In this document: positions 8,738-16,033 of the stretch, in pieces | How the letters are laid out: every line of letters starts with the position of its first letter | Position numbering within the stretch: position 1 is the first letter of the stretch | Assembly: GCA_905370385.1 (NCBI GenBank) | Contig: CAJPKN010000017.1 | Span: forward strand, 1 to 20,127 | DNA length: 20,127 bases | Reading direction: 5' to 3' | Origin: Stomatobaculum longum | GTDB taxonomy: Bacteria; Bacillota; Clostridia; Lachnospirales; Lachnospiraceae | The notes under the pieces: model-generated | The model's database searches: none | The model's input: the letters and a program-made list of their open reading frames with translations, nothing else | Told to the model about the DNA's origin: nothing | Position numbers and translations under genes: made by a program

Positions 8738-8926
8738 ATGGCGAAGCAGCTTAAGATTACTCTTGTTAAGTCCCCGATCGGCGCAATTCCGAAGCAGAGA
8801 GCGACTGTGGTCGCACTGGGACTCAAGAAAATGCACAAGACCGTCATCATGCCGGATAACGAGGCAATGCGCGGCATGGTTTGGCACGTGAGACACCTTG
8901 TGCGTGTCGAAGAAGTAGAAGAATAA
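8738..8926 (+). CDS. rpmD: 50S ribosomal protein L30
   Basis: Small 23S/5S-associated protein. The 62 residues start [20 protein letters not shown], followed by the typical [20 protein letters not shown]. The family's short bacterial form is about 58-62 residues, so this is complete. The SD ATAGGAGG sits before the ATG. rplO begins 17 bases after the stop. Confidence 0.97.
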   Translation: MAKQLKITLVKSPIGAIPKQRATVVALGLKKMHKTVIMPDNEAMRGMVWHVRHLVRVEEVEE

Positions 8927-8943
8927 GGATAGGAGGTGCAGTC

Positions 8944-9384
8944 ATGGATTTATCGAATTTGAGACCGGCTGAGGGCGCTGTCCACTCTGACAACTTCAGA
9001 CGCGGCCGCGGTCACGGTTCCGGCAACGGAAAGACTGCCGGCAAGGGACACAAGGGTCAGAAGGCGCGTTCCGGCGCTCCGAGACCGGGCTTCGAGGGTG
9101 GCCAGATGCCGCTCTACAGACGCATTCCGAAGAGAGGCTTCAAGAACCGCAACACGAAGGATATCGTGGCGGTCAATGTCGAGAGACTTGAGAAGTTCGA
9201 GAACGGAAGCGAAGTGACGGCTGAGTCGCTGATCGCACTCGGCATCATCTCCCACGCACGCGACGGCGTGAAGATCCTTGGCAACGGCGAGCTCACCAAG
9301 AAGCTGACGGTCAAGGTTTGCGCAGTCAGCGAGGGTGCAAAGGCAAAGATTGAGGCAGTAGGCGGTACCTGCGAGGTGCTGTAA
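8944..9384 (+). CDS. rplO: 50S ribosomal protein L15
   Basis: Late-assembly 23S rRNA protein. I start it at ATG 8944, preceded by SD AGGAGGTG, giving 146 residues beginning [21 protein letters not shown] longer in-frame reading from 8881 would overlap rpmD and has no good SD, so I reject it. The N-terminal Gly/Arg/Lys-rich segment [20 protein letters not shown] is characteristic. The end of the gene carries the SD of secY (GAGGTG, 9373-9378), and secY starts on the base after the stop. Confidence 0.97.
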   Translation: MDLSNLRPAEGAVHSDNFRRGRGHGSGNGKTAGKGHKGQKARSGAPRPGFEGGQMPLYRRIPKRGFKNRNTKDIVAVNVERLEKFENGSEVTAESLIALGIISHARDGVKILGNGELTKKLTVKVCAVSEGAKAKIEAVGGTCEVL

Positions 9385-10716
9385 ATGCTGAAGAGTCTCC
9401 GACAGGCATTGAAAGTCAAGGAGGTTCGGCAACGGCTCTTGTTCACCCTTCTGATGCTGATTGTGATCCGCTTCGGAAGCAATCTACCGATTCCGGGCGT
9501 GAACACGGACTATCTGAAGAACTTCTTTGAACAGCAAAGACAGAGCTCCGGCAATGCGTTCAATTTCTTTAACGCGATTACCGGCGGCTCGTTTGAGCAG
9601 ATGAGCGTTCTCGCGCTCAGCATCACACCTTACATCACGTCCTCCATTATCATGGAGCTCATGACCATTGCCATCCCGCGGCTTGAGGAACTGCAGCGGG
9701 AGGGCGAGGACGGCAGAAAGAAAATCCTGAGCTACACGCGTTACCTGACGGTTGCGCTGGCGCTCATCGAGTCGATTGCCATGGCGGTCGGCTTCGGCAG
9801 CCAGGGTCTCCTGACCCACTTCACCTTGAAGAGCGTGGTCGTCACGATCGCGACGATGACTGCGGGTTCCGCCTTCCTCATGTGGATCGGTGAGAGAATC
9901 ACGGAGAAGGGTGTCGGCAACGGCATCTCGATCGTGCTTCTCATCAACATCCTTTCCTCGATTCCGAGAGATTTTGCGACGCTCTGGGAGCGCTTCATCA
10001 TGAACGCGAAGTCGCCGGCCACGGCTGTGGTCGCAGGACTGATCATCGCGGCTTGCATTCTTCTCATGACGGTTTTTGTCGTGCTGCTCTGCGACGCGGA
10101 GCGTCACATTCCCGTGCAGTATACGGCAAAGATGCAGGGCAGAAGAGTGCTTGGCAACGGACAGTCCTCGGAGATTCCGCTGAAGGTCAACACCGCAGGC
10201 GTGATTCCGGTCATCTTCGCAAGCTCCCTGATGTCCTTCCCGGTGGTCATCTCGCAGTTCTTTAACCTGGACTACGCGAGCATCCCGGGCAAGATCATCA
10301 TGGTCCTGAATTCGTCGAACTGGCTGAAGCCGGAGCGCCCGATTTATTCGATCGGTCTGGTGCTCTACATCGTGCTCATCATCTTGTTTGCATATTTCTA
10401 TACCTCCATCACCTTCAACCCGTTGGAGATCGCAAACAACATGAAGAAGTCCGGCGGCTTTATTCCGGGCATTCGTCCGGGCCGTCCGACCAGTGACTAC
10501 CTGAGCGAAGTATTAAAGTATGTCATCTTTCTCGGTGCAACAGGCCTCACGATTGTTGCTGTCATTCCGATTCTCATTTCGGGTGTCTTCAACATCGGAT
10601 CGCTCACGTTCACCGGAAACTCTCTGATCATTATTGTCGGCGTAATTCTCGAGACGCTGAAGTCCGTTACTTCCACCACCTTGGTGCGGAACTACAAGGG
10701 CTTCCTCGGAAATTAA
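9385..10716 (+). CDS. secY: Preprotein translocase channel subunit SecY
   Basis: Integral membrane pore of the SecYEG translocon, which moves unfolded secretory proteins across the membrane and inserts membrane proteins. The 443 residues contain about ten hydrophobic spans, from the first at about residues 18-35 to the last near residues 395-420. Family signatures include the plug-adjacent segment LALSITPYITSSIIMELM, GNGISIVLLINI and the cytoplasmic loop VQYTAKMQGRRVLGNGQSS. The ATG follows the rplO stop with no gap, with the SD inside rplO, so the two are coupled. The two secreted proteins at 16034 and 17702 are likely clients. Confidence 0.98.
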   Translation: MLKSLRQALKVKEVRQRLLFTLLMLIVIRFGSNLPIPGVNTDYLKNFFEQQRQSSGNAFNFFNAITGGSFEQMSVLALSITPYITSSIIMELMTIAIPRLEELQREGEDGRKKILSYTRYLTVALALIESIAMAVGFGSQGLLTHFTLKSVVVTIATMTAGSAFLMWIGERITEKGVGNGISIVLLINILSSIPRDFATLWERFIMNAKSPATAVVAGLIIAACILLMTVFVVLLCDAERHIPVQYTAKMQGRRVLGNGQSSEIPLKVNTAGVIPVIFASSLMSFPVVISQFFNLDYASIPGKIIMVLNSSNWLKPERPIYSIGLVLYIVLIILFAYFYTSITFNPLEIANNMKKSGGFIPGIRPGRPTSDYLSEVLKYVIFLGATGLTIVAVIPILISGVFNIGSLTFTGNSLIIIVGVILETLKSVTSTTLVRNYKGFLGN

Positions 10717-10727
10717 CGCAGAGCGCG

Positions 10728-10759
10728 GCGTCCGGCGGGCAGCTTTGTCCGCCGGATGC
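10728..10759 (+). promoter_or_regulatory. GC-rich hairpin between secY and adk
   Basis: GCGTCCGGCGG (10728-10738) pairs with CCGCCGGATGC (10749-10759) over 11 bp with one G-U pair. Two further pairs (10739-10740 with 10747-10748) can close the loop to six bases. No run of T follows, so it does not look like an intrinsic terminator. It may be an mRNA-stability or processing element separating secY from adk. It also contains an in-frame ATG (10756) upstream of adk, which is unlikely to serve as a start. Confidence 0.6.
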
Positions 10760-10797
10760 TCTACATTGCGAAGGGCACCCTAGCAAAGGAGACGGCA

Positions 10798-11436
10798 ATG
10801 AAGATTGTCATGCTCGGCGCACCTGGCGCCGGAAAAGGAACACAGGCGAAGCGAATTGCGGAGTACTATCAGATTCCGCACATCTCGACCGGAGATATTT
10901 TCCGCGCAAACATCAAGGCGGGCACGCCGCTCGGCCTTGAGGCGAAGCGCTATATGGATGCGGGCGGACTTGTGCCGGATGAGGTGACCATCGGGATGCT
11001 GAAAAATCGCATTCACGAGGCGGACTGCAGCGAGGGCTATGTGTTGGACGGCTTCCCGCGGACCATACCGCAGGCGGAGGCGCTGACCGAAGCACTTGCG
11101 GCGGAGGGCACAAAGATCGACGAAGCGGTCGATATCGAAGTGCCGGATGAGGCCATCATCGACCGCATGGAGGGACGGCGCAGCTGTCCGAATTGCGGTG
11201 AGAGCTATCATATTCGCTACCGCGCACCGAAGACGGAGAATATCTGCGATGTCTGCGGCCATGAGCTGGTGCAGCGCGCGGATGATAAGCCCGAAACGGT
11301 TGCGGCACGCTTGCAGGTCTACCATGAGCAGACCCAACCCCTGATTGATTACTACAGGGAGCAGGGCGTGCTTCGGGAAGTGGACGGAACGCAGGAGATG
11401 GAAGAAGTGTTCGAGGCAATCAAGGCGCTGATTTGA
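10798..11436 (+). CDS. adk: Adenylate kinase, zinc-LID type
   Basis: Catalyses ATP + AMP = 2 ADP in the cytoplasm. I start it at ATG 10798 after SD AAAGGAGA (10785-10792), giving 212 residues. The P-loop [10 protein letters not shown] is at residues 7-16 with Lys13. The AMP-binding part ISTGDIFR and the motif LDGFPRT are clear. The LID carries four cysteines at 130, 133, 150 and 153 (CPNCG and CDVCG), the zinc-binding form common in Gram-positive bacteria. A longer in-frame start at 10756 lies in the upstream hairpin and would add non-homologous residues. Codons here lean towards CGC/CGG more than in the ribosomal genes. Confidence 0.97.
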   Translation: MKIVMLGAPGAGKGTQAKRIAEYYQIPHISTGDIFRANIKAGTPLGLEAKRYMDAGGLVPDEVTIGMLKNRIHEADCSEGYVLDGFPRTIPQAEALTEALAAEGTKIDEAVDIEVPDEAIIDRMEGRRSCPNCGESYHIRYRAPKTENICDVCGHELVQRADDKPETVAARLQVYHEQTQPLIDYYREQGVLREVDGTQEMEEVFEAIKALI

Positions 11437-11461
11437 GCTGCCCCGGAGAATGGAGTTTGAA

Positions 11462-12238
11462 ATGGCAGTGACGGTAAAATCGGAACATGAGATACAGCTG
11501 ATGCGGGAGGCGGGCGAAATTCTCGCCAAGGTGCACGAGGAACTGCACGCGGCGTTGAAGCCGGGAATGACGACCTACGAGATCGACAGACTCTGCGAGA
11601 AGTTGATACGCGGTTACGACTGCATTCCCTCCTTCCTCGGCTACGAGGGGTATCCCGCGAGTGTCTGCGTGTCGGTGAACGAGGAGGTTGTCCACGGCAT
11701 CCCCTCAAAGAAGCGCGTGCTCCGCGAGGGCGATATCGTATCGCTCGACACCGGTGTGATTTGGAAGGGCTGGCAGAGCGATGCGGCCAGAACCTGGGCC
11801 ATCGGAGAAATCTCGAAAGAGGCGCAGGATCTGATCGATGTGACACGGGCGTCCTTCTTTGCGGGCTTACGCTTTGCGAAGGCGGGCAATCACTTAAACG
11901 ATATCTGCGGTGCGATCGGCGATTATGCCGAGGAGCGCGGTTACGGGGTCGTGAGAGACCTGGTGGGCCACGGCATCGGCACCGAGATGCACGAGGATCC
12001 GGAAGTTCCGAATTTCCGCATGAACCGGAAGGGCATACGCTTACAGGCGGGTATGACCCTCGCGATCGAGCCGATGATTACCATCGGAACCTACGAAGTG
12101 GACTGGGGCGATGACGGCTGGACCGTGACAACGGCAGACGGCAGCCTCGCGGCCCACTATGAGAATACAATTCTGATCACGGACGGTGAACCCGAGATTT
12201 TATCGCTCGGTAAGGACGATCCGGACAGAGCGCAATAA
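11462..12238 (+). CDS. map: Methionine aminopeptidase, type I
   Basis: Removes the initiator methionine from nascent proteins; a two-metal enzyme. Starting at ATG 11462 gives 258 residues beginning [24 protein letters not shown] at 11452-11455 has good spacing for this start, whereas GGAGA directly abuts the upstream ATG at 11450, so the shorter form is preferred. Metal ligands are visible: Asp96 (SLDTG), Asp107 (SDAA), His170 (GHGIG), Glu203 (IEPM) and Glu234 (HYENT). The catalytic His78 is in VVHGIP. The type-I form has no insertion in this region. It stands between adk and infA, the standard order. Confidence 0.97.
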   Translation: MAVTVKSEHEIQLMREAGEILAKVHEELHAALKPGMTTYEIDRLCEKLIRGYDCIPSFLGYEGYPASVCVSVNEEVVHGIPSKKRVLREGDIVSLDTGVIWKGWQSDAARTWAIGEISKEAQDLIDVTRASFFAGLRFAKAGNHLNDICGAIGDYAEERGYGVVRDLVGHGIGTEMHEDPEVPNFRMNRKGIRLQAGMTLAIEPMITIGTYEVDWGDDGWTVTTADGSLAAHYENTILITDGEPEILSLGKDDPDRAQ

Positions 12239-12255
12239 ACCGAAAGGACAGTAGG

Positions 12256-12474
12256 ATGTCAAAGACGGACGTAATCCAGCTGGAAGGTAAGGTCATTGAG
12301 AAGCTGCCGAACGCGATGTTTCAGGTAGAACTGGAGAATGGCCATCAGGTGCTCGCGCACATTTCCGGCAAGCTCAGAATGAACTACATCCGCATACTCC
12401 CGGGCGACCGGGTGACGGTGGAGTTGTCGCCCTATGACCTCAACAAGGCAAGAATCACTTGGAGAAATAAATAA
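12256..12474 (+). CDS. infA: Translation initiation factor IF-1
   Basis: OB-fold factor that occupies the A site of the 30S subunit during initiation. The 72-residue length is exact. The product starts [20 protein letters not shown], and continues with [20 protein letters not shown] and [20 protein letters not shown], all strongly conserved. The SD GAAAGGA precedes the ATG, 17 bases after the map stop. No KOW-domain L14e-like gene stands between map and infA, where some relatives keep one. The next gene, rpmJ, follows after a 92-base gap that contains a promoter. Confidence 0.98.
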   Translation: MSKTDVIQLEGKVIEKLPNAMFQVELENGHQVLAHISGKLRMNYIRILPGDRVTVELSPYDLNKARITWRNK

Positions 12475-12496
12475 TCTGCGGAAGTGAGCTATAGGC

Positions 12497-12525
12497 TTGT
12501 AAAGCGGAATCAAAACTGCTATACT
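12497..12525 (+). promoter_or_regulatory. Sigma-A-type extended -10 promoter for rpmJ and the alpha block
   Basis: A -35 box TTGTAA (12497-12502; four of six consensus bases) is separated by exactly 17 bases from a -10 box TATACT (12520-12525; five of six). The bases TGC just before the -10 make it an extended -10. Transcription would start near 12532, leaving a leader of about 35 bases before rpmJ. No terminator precedes it, so it would add to read-through from the spc block. Confidence 0.7.
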
Positions 12526-12566
12526 ACTATGGCGACTTTGTTGGCAGATGAAAGGAGTATCACACA

Positions 12567-12680
12567 ATGAAAGTCAGATCTTCAGTCAAGCCGATGTGCG
12601 AGAAGTGCAAAGTCATCAAGCGCAAGGGCTCCGTCAGAATCATCTGCGAGAACCCGAAGCACAAGCAGAGACAAGGCTAA
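12567..12680 (+). CDS. rpmJ: 50S ribosomal protein L36, zinc type
   Basis: Smallest large-subunit protein, one zinc ribbon bound to 23S rRNA. The 37 codons run from ATG 12567 to TAA 12680, with SD AAAGGAG at 12551-12557. The product starts [20 protein letters not shown]. Zinc ligands are Cys11, Cys14, Cys27 and His32, the standard C+ set. The final residues KHKQRQG are the usual C terminus. It is the first gene after the internal promoter, between infA and rpsM as expected. Confidence 0.96.
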   Translation: MKVRSSVKPMCEKCKVIKRKGSVRIICENPKHKQRQG

Positions 12681-12716
12681 GACGCAGCAAAAATAATACA
12701 GGAGGAAGACAGCACA

Positions 12717-13085
12717 ATGGCTCGTATTTCAGGCGTTGATTTACCGAGAGAGAAGCGTGTTGAAATCGGACTCACCTATATCTATGGTATCGGTGTGACG
12801 AGTTCCAACAGAATTCTGTCCCAGGCCGGCGTGGATCCGAACACGAGAGTCAAGGATCTCACCGATGACGAAGTCAAGAAGATTGCCGAAGTGATCGCTG
12901 AAACTCAGGTTGTCGAGGGTGATCTGAGAAGACAGATCGCCATGGACATCAAGAGACTCACCGAAATCGGCTGCTATCGCGGAATTCGCCATCGTAAGGG
13001 CTTGCCCGTTCGCGGTCAGAAGACCAAGACGAATGCAAGAACTCGCAAAGGCCCGAGAAAGACCGTTGCTAATAAGAAGAAGTAA
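12717..13085 (+). CDS. rpsM: 30S ribosomal protein S13
   Basis: Head protein contacting the P-site tRNA and the large subunit through bridges with L5. The 122 residues begin [20 protein letters not shown] with the helix-hairpin-helix part [20 protein letters not shown]. The C-terminal signature [20 protein letters not shown] followed by [10 protein letters not shown] is intact. The SD CAGGAGGAAG precedes the ATG. The gap to rpsK is unusually long for this cluster (88 bases). Confidence 0.98.
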   Translation: MARISGVDLPREKRVEIGLTYIYGIGVTSSNRILSQAGVDPNTRVKDLTDDEVKKIAEVIAETQVVEGDLRRQIAMDIKRLTEIGCYRGIRHRKGLPVRGQKTKTNARTRKGPRKTVANKKK

Positions 13086-13173
13086 ATTTAGTAACCGCAG
13101 AATTGAATCACGTTGCATGTTTTAACAACAGGAGCGAACTTGGTTCAAGTAAACGAGAAAGTAGGTTAGTTTA

Positions 13174-13581
13174 ATGGCAAAGCAGCAGATGTCAAGCGCG
13201 AAGAAGGCGTCCGCCAAGAAGCGCGTTAAGAAAAACGTTGAACGCGGCCAGGCACACATTCAGTCTTCGTTTAACAACACGATTGTTACGCTGACTGATT
13301 TACAGGGCAATGCGCTGTCCTGGGCAAGTGCCGGTGGCCTTGGATTCAGAGGTTCAAAGAAATCTACTCCGTATGCAGCTTCCGTGGCTGCAGAGACTGC
13401 CGCAAAAGCAGCTATCATCCATGGTTTAAAGTCTGTTGACGTGATGGTGAAGGGTCCGGGTTCCGGGCGCGAAGCCGCAATCCGTGCGCTCTCTGCGTGT
13501 GGTATTGAGGTGACCAGCATTAAGGACGTGACCCCGGTTCCGCACAACGGATGCCGTCCGCCGAAGCGCAGAAGAGTATAA
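13174..13581 (+). CDS. rpsK: 30S ribosomal protein S11
   Basis: Platform protein of the small subunit, forming part of the mRNA exit channel at the E site. The 135 residues contain [20 protein letters not shown] (about residues 28-47) and end with the conserved [18 protein letters not shown]. The Lys/Ser/Ala-rich N-terminal extension [20 protein letters not shown] is usual in Firmicutes. No strong SD sits at the ATG: only the weak GTAGGT at 13161-13166. A real AGGAG lies further up at 13130-13134. An in-frame TAG at 13162 excludes an upstream start. Confidence 0.97.
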   Translation: MAKQQMSSAKKASAKKRVKKNVERGQAHIQSSFNNTIVTLTDLQGNALSWASAGGLGFRGSKKSTPYAASVAAETAAKAAIIHGLKSVDVMVKGPGSGREAAIRALSACGIEVTSIKDVTPVPHNGCRPPKRRRV

Positions 13582-13596
13582 TCAGGAGGTAGAAAA

Positions 13597-14190
13597 GTGG
13601 CAGTTAACAGAGTTCCTGTTCTTAAAAGATGCAGATCTCTCGGCCTGGAGCCCGGATTCCTCGGCATCGATAAAAGATCCAACAGAGAATTGAGAAGAGC
13701 AAACCGCAAGATGAGCGAGTACGGCTCTCAGCTTCGCGAGAAGCAGAAGGCAAAGTTCATCTACGGTGTGCTGGAGAAGCCGTTCCGCAATTACTTCGAG
13801 AAGGCGTCCCGCATGAGAGGACAGGTCGGTGAAAACCTGATGATCCTTCTCGAGAGCAGACTGGACAATGTGATTTTCCGCCTCGGCTGGGCAAGAACCA
13901 GAAGAGAGGCTCGTCAGATTGTCGGTCACAGACATGTTCTGGTGAACGGTAAGATTGTGAACATCCCGTCCTATCTGATCAAGGCAGGCGACACGATCGA
14001 GATTAAGGAGAGAGCAAAGTCTTCGGAGCGCTACAAGGAGGTCCTCGAGATGACTTCCGGCCGCATTGTTCCGACTTGGCTCGAGTCCGACAAGGAGAAC
14101 CTGAAGGGCGCAGTCAAGGCACTGCCGTCCCGTGAGGAGATTGACGTTCCGGTCGATGAACTGCAGATCGTTGAGTTGTACTCCAAGTAA
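13597..14190 (+). CDS. rpsD: 30S ribosomal protein S4, zinc-free type
   Basis: Primary 16S rRNA-binding protein of the 5' domain; together with S3 and S5 it shapes the mRNA entry. The 197 residues start at GTG 13597, with SD CAGGAGGT, and read MAVNRVPVLKRCRSLGLEPG. Only one cysteine lies near the N terminus, so the four-cysteine zinc cluster of C+ forms is absent. The S4 RNA-binding domain spans about residues 87-150 (SRLDNVIFRLGWARTRREAR and HVLVNGKIVNIPSYLIKAGD). A stable hairpin follows the stop. Confidence 0.97.
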   Translation: MAVNRVPVLKRCRSLGLEPGFLGIDKRSNRELRRANRKMSEYGSQLREKQKAKFIYGVLEKPFRNYFEKASRMRGQVGENLMILLESRLDNVIFRLGWARTRREARQIVGHRHVLVNGKIVNIPSYLIKAGDTIEIKERAKSSERYKEVLEMTSGRIVPTWLESDKENLKGAVKALPSREEIDVPVDELQIVELYSK

Positions 14191-14202
14191 TAAGTCTACC
14201 GC

Positions 14203-14231
14203 TAGGGAGTCTCTGTTTGAGGGACTCCCTA
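14203..14231 (+). promoter_or_regulatory. Hairpin between rpsD and rpoA, possible attenuator
   Basis: TAGGGAGTCTC (14203-14213) pairs with GGGACTCCCTA (14221-14231) over 11 bp with one G-U pair and a seven-base loop. Only a short T run (CTTTTC at 14239-14244) follows, offset by seven bases, so termination would be weak. It may attenuate, protect the upstream mRNA end or bind a ribosomal protein. S4 is a known regulator of alpha operons in other bacteria, but its action here is inference. Confidence 0.5.
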
Positions 14232-14273
14232 CGTGGGGCTTTTCGGAGTGTTTCAATGCGTGGCCAAAGATTT

Positions 14274-14282
14274 AAAGGAGGT
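14274..14282 (+). promoter_or_regulatory. Ribosome binding site setting the TTG start of rpoA
   Basis: AAAGGAGGT is a near-perfect match to the anti-Shine-Dalgarno complement and lies seven bases before TTG 14290. It argues strongly against the in-frame GTG at 14233, which has no SD and would add 19 non-homologous residues. Confidence 0.85.
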
Positions 14283-14289
14283 ATCATTC

Positions 14290-15276
14290 TTGTTCGAATT
14301 TCAGAAACCAAATATCGAGATTGCTGAGATCTCCGAAGACAAAACGTTTGGCCGTTTCATCTGCGAACCGCTTGAGAGAGGCTATGGTCTGACGCTCGGA
14401 AATTCCCTGCGCCGTATCATGCTCTCCTCCCTTCCGGGAACCGCGGTGAGCCAGGTGAAGATTGCCGGTGTGCTCCATGAGTTCTCTTCCATCCCCCAGG
14501 TTAAGGAGGATGTGACGGAGATTATCATGAACATCAAGAGCCTTGCAATCAAGAATAGCTCGACCTCCCAGGAACCGAAGATCGCCTACATTGATTTTGA
14601 GGGCGAGGGTGAGGTCACCGCTGCAGACATCCAGTGCGATGCGGATATCGAGATCCTGAACAAGGATCAGGTCATTGCGACCATTTCCGGCGGCAGCACG
14701 AAGTTCTCTGCAGAGCTCACGATCACAAACGGACGCGGCTACGTCAGCGCGGAGAAGAATAAGGCGCAGGGCGACCTGCCGATCGGCGTGATTGCGGTGG
14801 ATTCCATCTACACGCCGGTGGAGCGCGTCAACATGCGCGTGGAAAATACCCGTGTCGGCCAGATGACGGACTACGACAAGCTCACGCTTGACGTATTCAC
14901 CGACGGCACGGCGGCGCCGGATGAGGCGGTTAGCCTCGCGGCTAAGGTGCTTTCGGAGCACCTGGGTCTCTTCGTGGACCTCTCGGAGAATACGCGCAGA
15001 GTCGAGGTCATGTCCGAGAAGAAGAGCGACGAGAAGGAAAAAGTGCTCGAGATGAACATCGATGAGCTTGAGCTCTCGGTGCGTTCCTACAACTGTTTGA
15101 AGCGCGCGGGCATCAACACGGTCGAAGAGTTGATCAACAAGACGCCGGAAGACATGATGAAGGTGAGAAATCTCGGCAAGAAGTCGCTCGACGAAGTTCT
15201 GGAAAAGCTTGCGGATCTCAATTTGCAGCTGCGCCAGAGCGAAGAGATGGGCGAAGAGGAAGAAGAAATTCAGTAA
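14290..15276 (+). CDS. rpoA: DNA-directed RNA polymerase subunit alpha
   Basis: The alpha dimer nucleates polymerase assembly and its C-terminal domain binds UP elements and activators. From a TTG start (14290) the product is 328 residues, opening [20 protein letters not shown]. The N-terminal domain (about 1-230) has [20 protein letters not shown], the dimer and assembly segment. The C-terminal domain (about 255-320) has [20 protein letters not shown] and [16 protein letters not shown], with the DNA-binding helix-hairpin-helix. The tail is acidic ([11 protein letters not shown]). The TTG start is uncommon for a core gene. Confidence 0.97.
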   Translation: MFEFQKPNIEIAEISEDKTFGRFICEPLERGYGLTLGNSLRRIMLSSLPGTAVSQVKIAGVLHEFSSIPQVKEDVTEIIMNIKSLAIKNSSTSQEPKIAYIDFEGEGEVTAADIQCDADIEILNKDQVIATISGGSTKFSAELTITNGRGYVSAEKNKAQGDLPIGVIAVDSIYTPVERVNMRVENTRVGQMTDYDKLTLDVFTDGTAAPDEAVSLAAKVLSEHLGLFVDLSENTRRVEVMSEKKSDEKEKVLEMNIDELELSVRSYNCLKRAGINTVEELINKTPEDMMKVRNLGKKSLDEVLEKLADLNLQLRQSEEMGEEEEEIQ

Positions 15277-15350
15277 AGACTGTCGGGCAAGACGGTGACA
15301 GTCTGTGAGTATGGTGCGGCTCCGATGAGTCCCGATATGGCACGGACCGC
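15277..15350 (+). promoter_or_regulatory. Structured leader between rpoA and rplQ
   Basis: This 98-base gap has two candidate hairpins. The first is a perfect 8-bp stem, AGACTGTC (15277-15284) with GACAGTCT (15297-15304), starting on the first base after the rpoA stop. The second is GCGGCTCCG (15316-15324) with CGGACCGC (15343-15350), 8 bp with one bulged C. Neither is followed by a U-tract. No good promoter is seen. Possible roles are processing or translational control of rplQ (inference). Confidence 0.45.
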
Positions 15351-15374
15351 GCTCCCAAACGGAGGAGAAAACCA

Positions 15375-15902
15375 ATGGCAAAGTACAGAAAGCTTGGACG
15401 CAAAACGGATGTAAGACTCGCTCTCCTGAGAAGTCAGGCGACAGCGCTCATCGCAAACGGTAAGATTGTGACGACCGAGGCGAGAGCAAAGGAAGTCAGA
15501 AAGATGGTCGAGCCCCTCATTGCACTTGCGGTGAAGGAGAAGGACAACTTTGAGACCGTGAGCGTCACGGCGAAAGTGCCGCGCAAGGATGCAAACGGCA
15601 AGCGCGTCAGAGAAGAGAAGGACGGCAAGAAGGTTGTTGTTTACGACACTGTCCAGAAGGAAATCAAGAAGGACAAGCCGTCCAGAATGAACGCAAGACG
15701 CCACATGCTCGCAAAGCTCTACGCAGTCGGCGAGTTCGATCCGAAGCACAAGAAGGCTACCAAGAAGGTTGACCTGGTTGCGAAGCTCTTCGATGAGTAC
15801 GGACCGAAGTATGAGGGCAGAAAGGGTGGTTACACCCGCATCGTGAAGATCGGCCTGAGAAAGGGCGACGCAGCGATGGAAGTGCTGCTCGAGCTGGTCT
15901 AA
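15375..15902 (+). CDS. rplQ: 50S ribosomal protein L17, long form
   Basis: Large-subunit protein near the exit tunnel. The N terminus [20 protein letters not shown], the segment [20 protein letters not shown] and the C terminus [20 protein letters not shown] are all typical L17. The 175-residue length exceeds the usual 115-130. An insertion of roughly 50 residues at about 54-104 contains a charged beta-hairpin-like segment ([20 protein letters not shown]). I recall similar long L17 proteins in Lachnospiraceae, which supports that placement but was not checked. The SD GGAGGAG precedes the ATG. The gene ends the supercluster, 10 bases before a terminator stem. Confidence 0.95.
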   Translation: MAKYRKLGRKTDVRLALLRSQATALIANGKIVTTEARAKEVRKMVEPLIALAVKEKDNFETVSVTAKVPRKDANGKRVREEKDGKKVVVYDTVQKEIKKDKPSRMNARRHMLAKLYAVGEFDPKHKKATKKVDLVAKLFDEYGPKYEGRKGGYTRIVKIGLRKGDAAMEVLLELV

Positions 15903-15912
15903 TAGAGTCATG

Positions 15913-15951
15913 AGTCCCGTCCCGGGATACCGGGGCGGGGCTTTTTTATTT
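15913..15951 (+). terminator. Rho-independent terminator of the ribosomal supercluster
   Basis: A 13-bp stem, mostly G-C, joins 15913-15925 to 15930-15942 around the four-base loop GATA and is followed by TTTTTATTT. It lies just after the rplQ stop. It is the first canonical terminator on the + strand in the window, so the 16 kb upstream may form one long transcription unit with internal promoters. Confidence 0.9.
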
Positions 15952-15978
15952 GCCCTGCCCGCAAATATCTTGTATACT
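15950..15978 (+). promoter_or_regulatory. Promoter for the 412-aa cell-wall-binding protein
   Basis: A -35 box TTGCCC (15950-15955; four of six) lies 17 bases from a -10 box TATACT (15973-15978; five of six). It begins where the ribosomal terminator ends. A start near 15985 gives a leader of about 49 bases before the ATG at 16034. Confidence 0.6.
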
Positions 15979-16033
15979 TACAATAGTGGGGTGCATTGTG
16001 CGTTTTGCATAGAAGTACAGAAGGAGGCGTGAA

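Noticed and set aside
8881..8943. Earlier start for L15
   Set aside because: It would overlap the rpmD gene by 46 bases; ATG 8944 has SD AGGAGGTG and gives the usual L15 N terminus.
10728..10759. secY-adk hairpin as a Rho-independent terminator
   Set aside because: The bases after the stem (TCTACATTGCG) contain no T run, and adk, map and infA continue in the usual operon order.
10756..10797. Upstream ATG start for adenylate kinase
   Set aside because: It lies inside the right arm of the secY-adk hairpin without an SD, and the family begins at the [16 protein letters not shown] segment encoded from 10798.
14233..14289. Upstream GTG start for rpoA
   Set aside because: No SD, overlaps the post-rpsD hairpin zone, and the added 19 residues are not part of any alpha subunit; TTG 14290 has a near-perfect SD.
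14284..15381. Long minus-strand open frame (365 codons) opposite rpoA
   Set aside because: Complete shadow of rpoA; no start signals and no family resemblance. The same holds for the minus-strand frames opposite rplB, secY, adk and the TPP gene.
30..15902. A novel system hidden within the ribosomal cluster
   Set aside because: Every frame between 30 and 15902 of real coding character is a known housekeeping gene in standard order; only the inter-gene RNA structures and protein insertions are unexplained.
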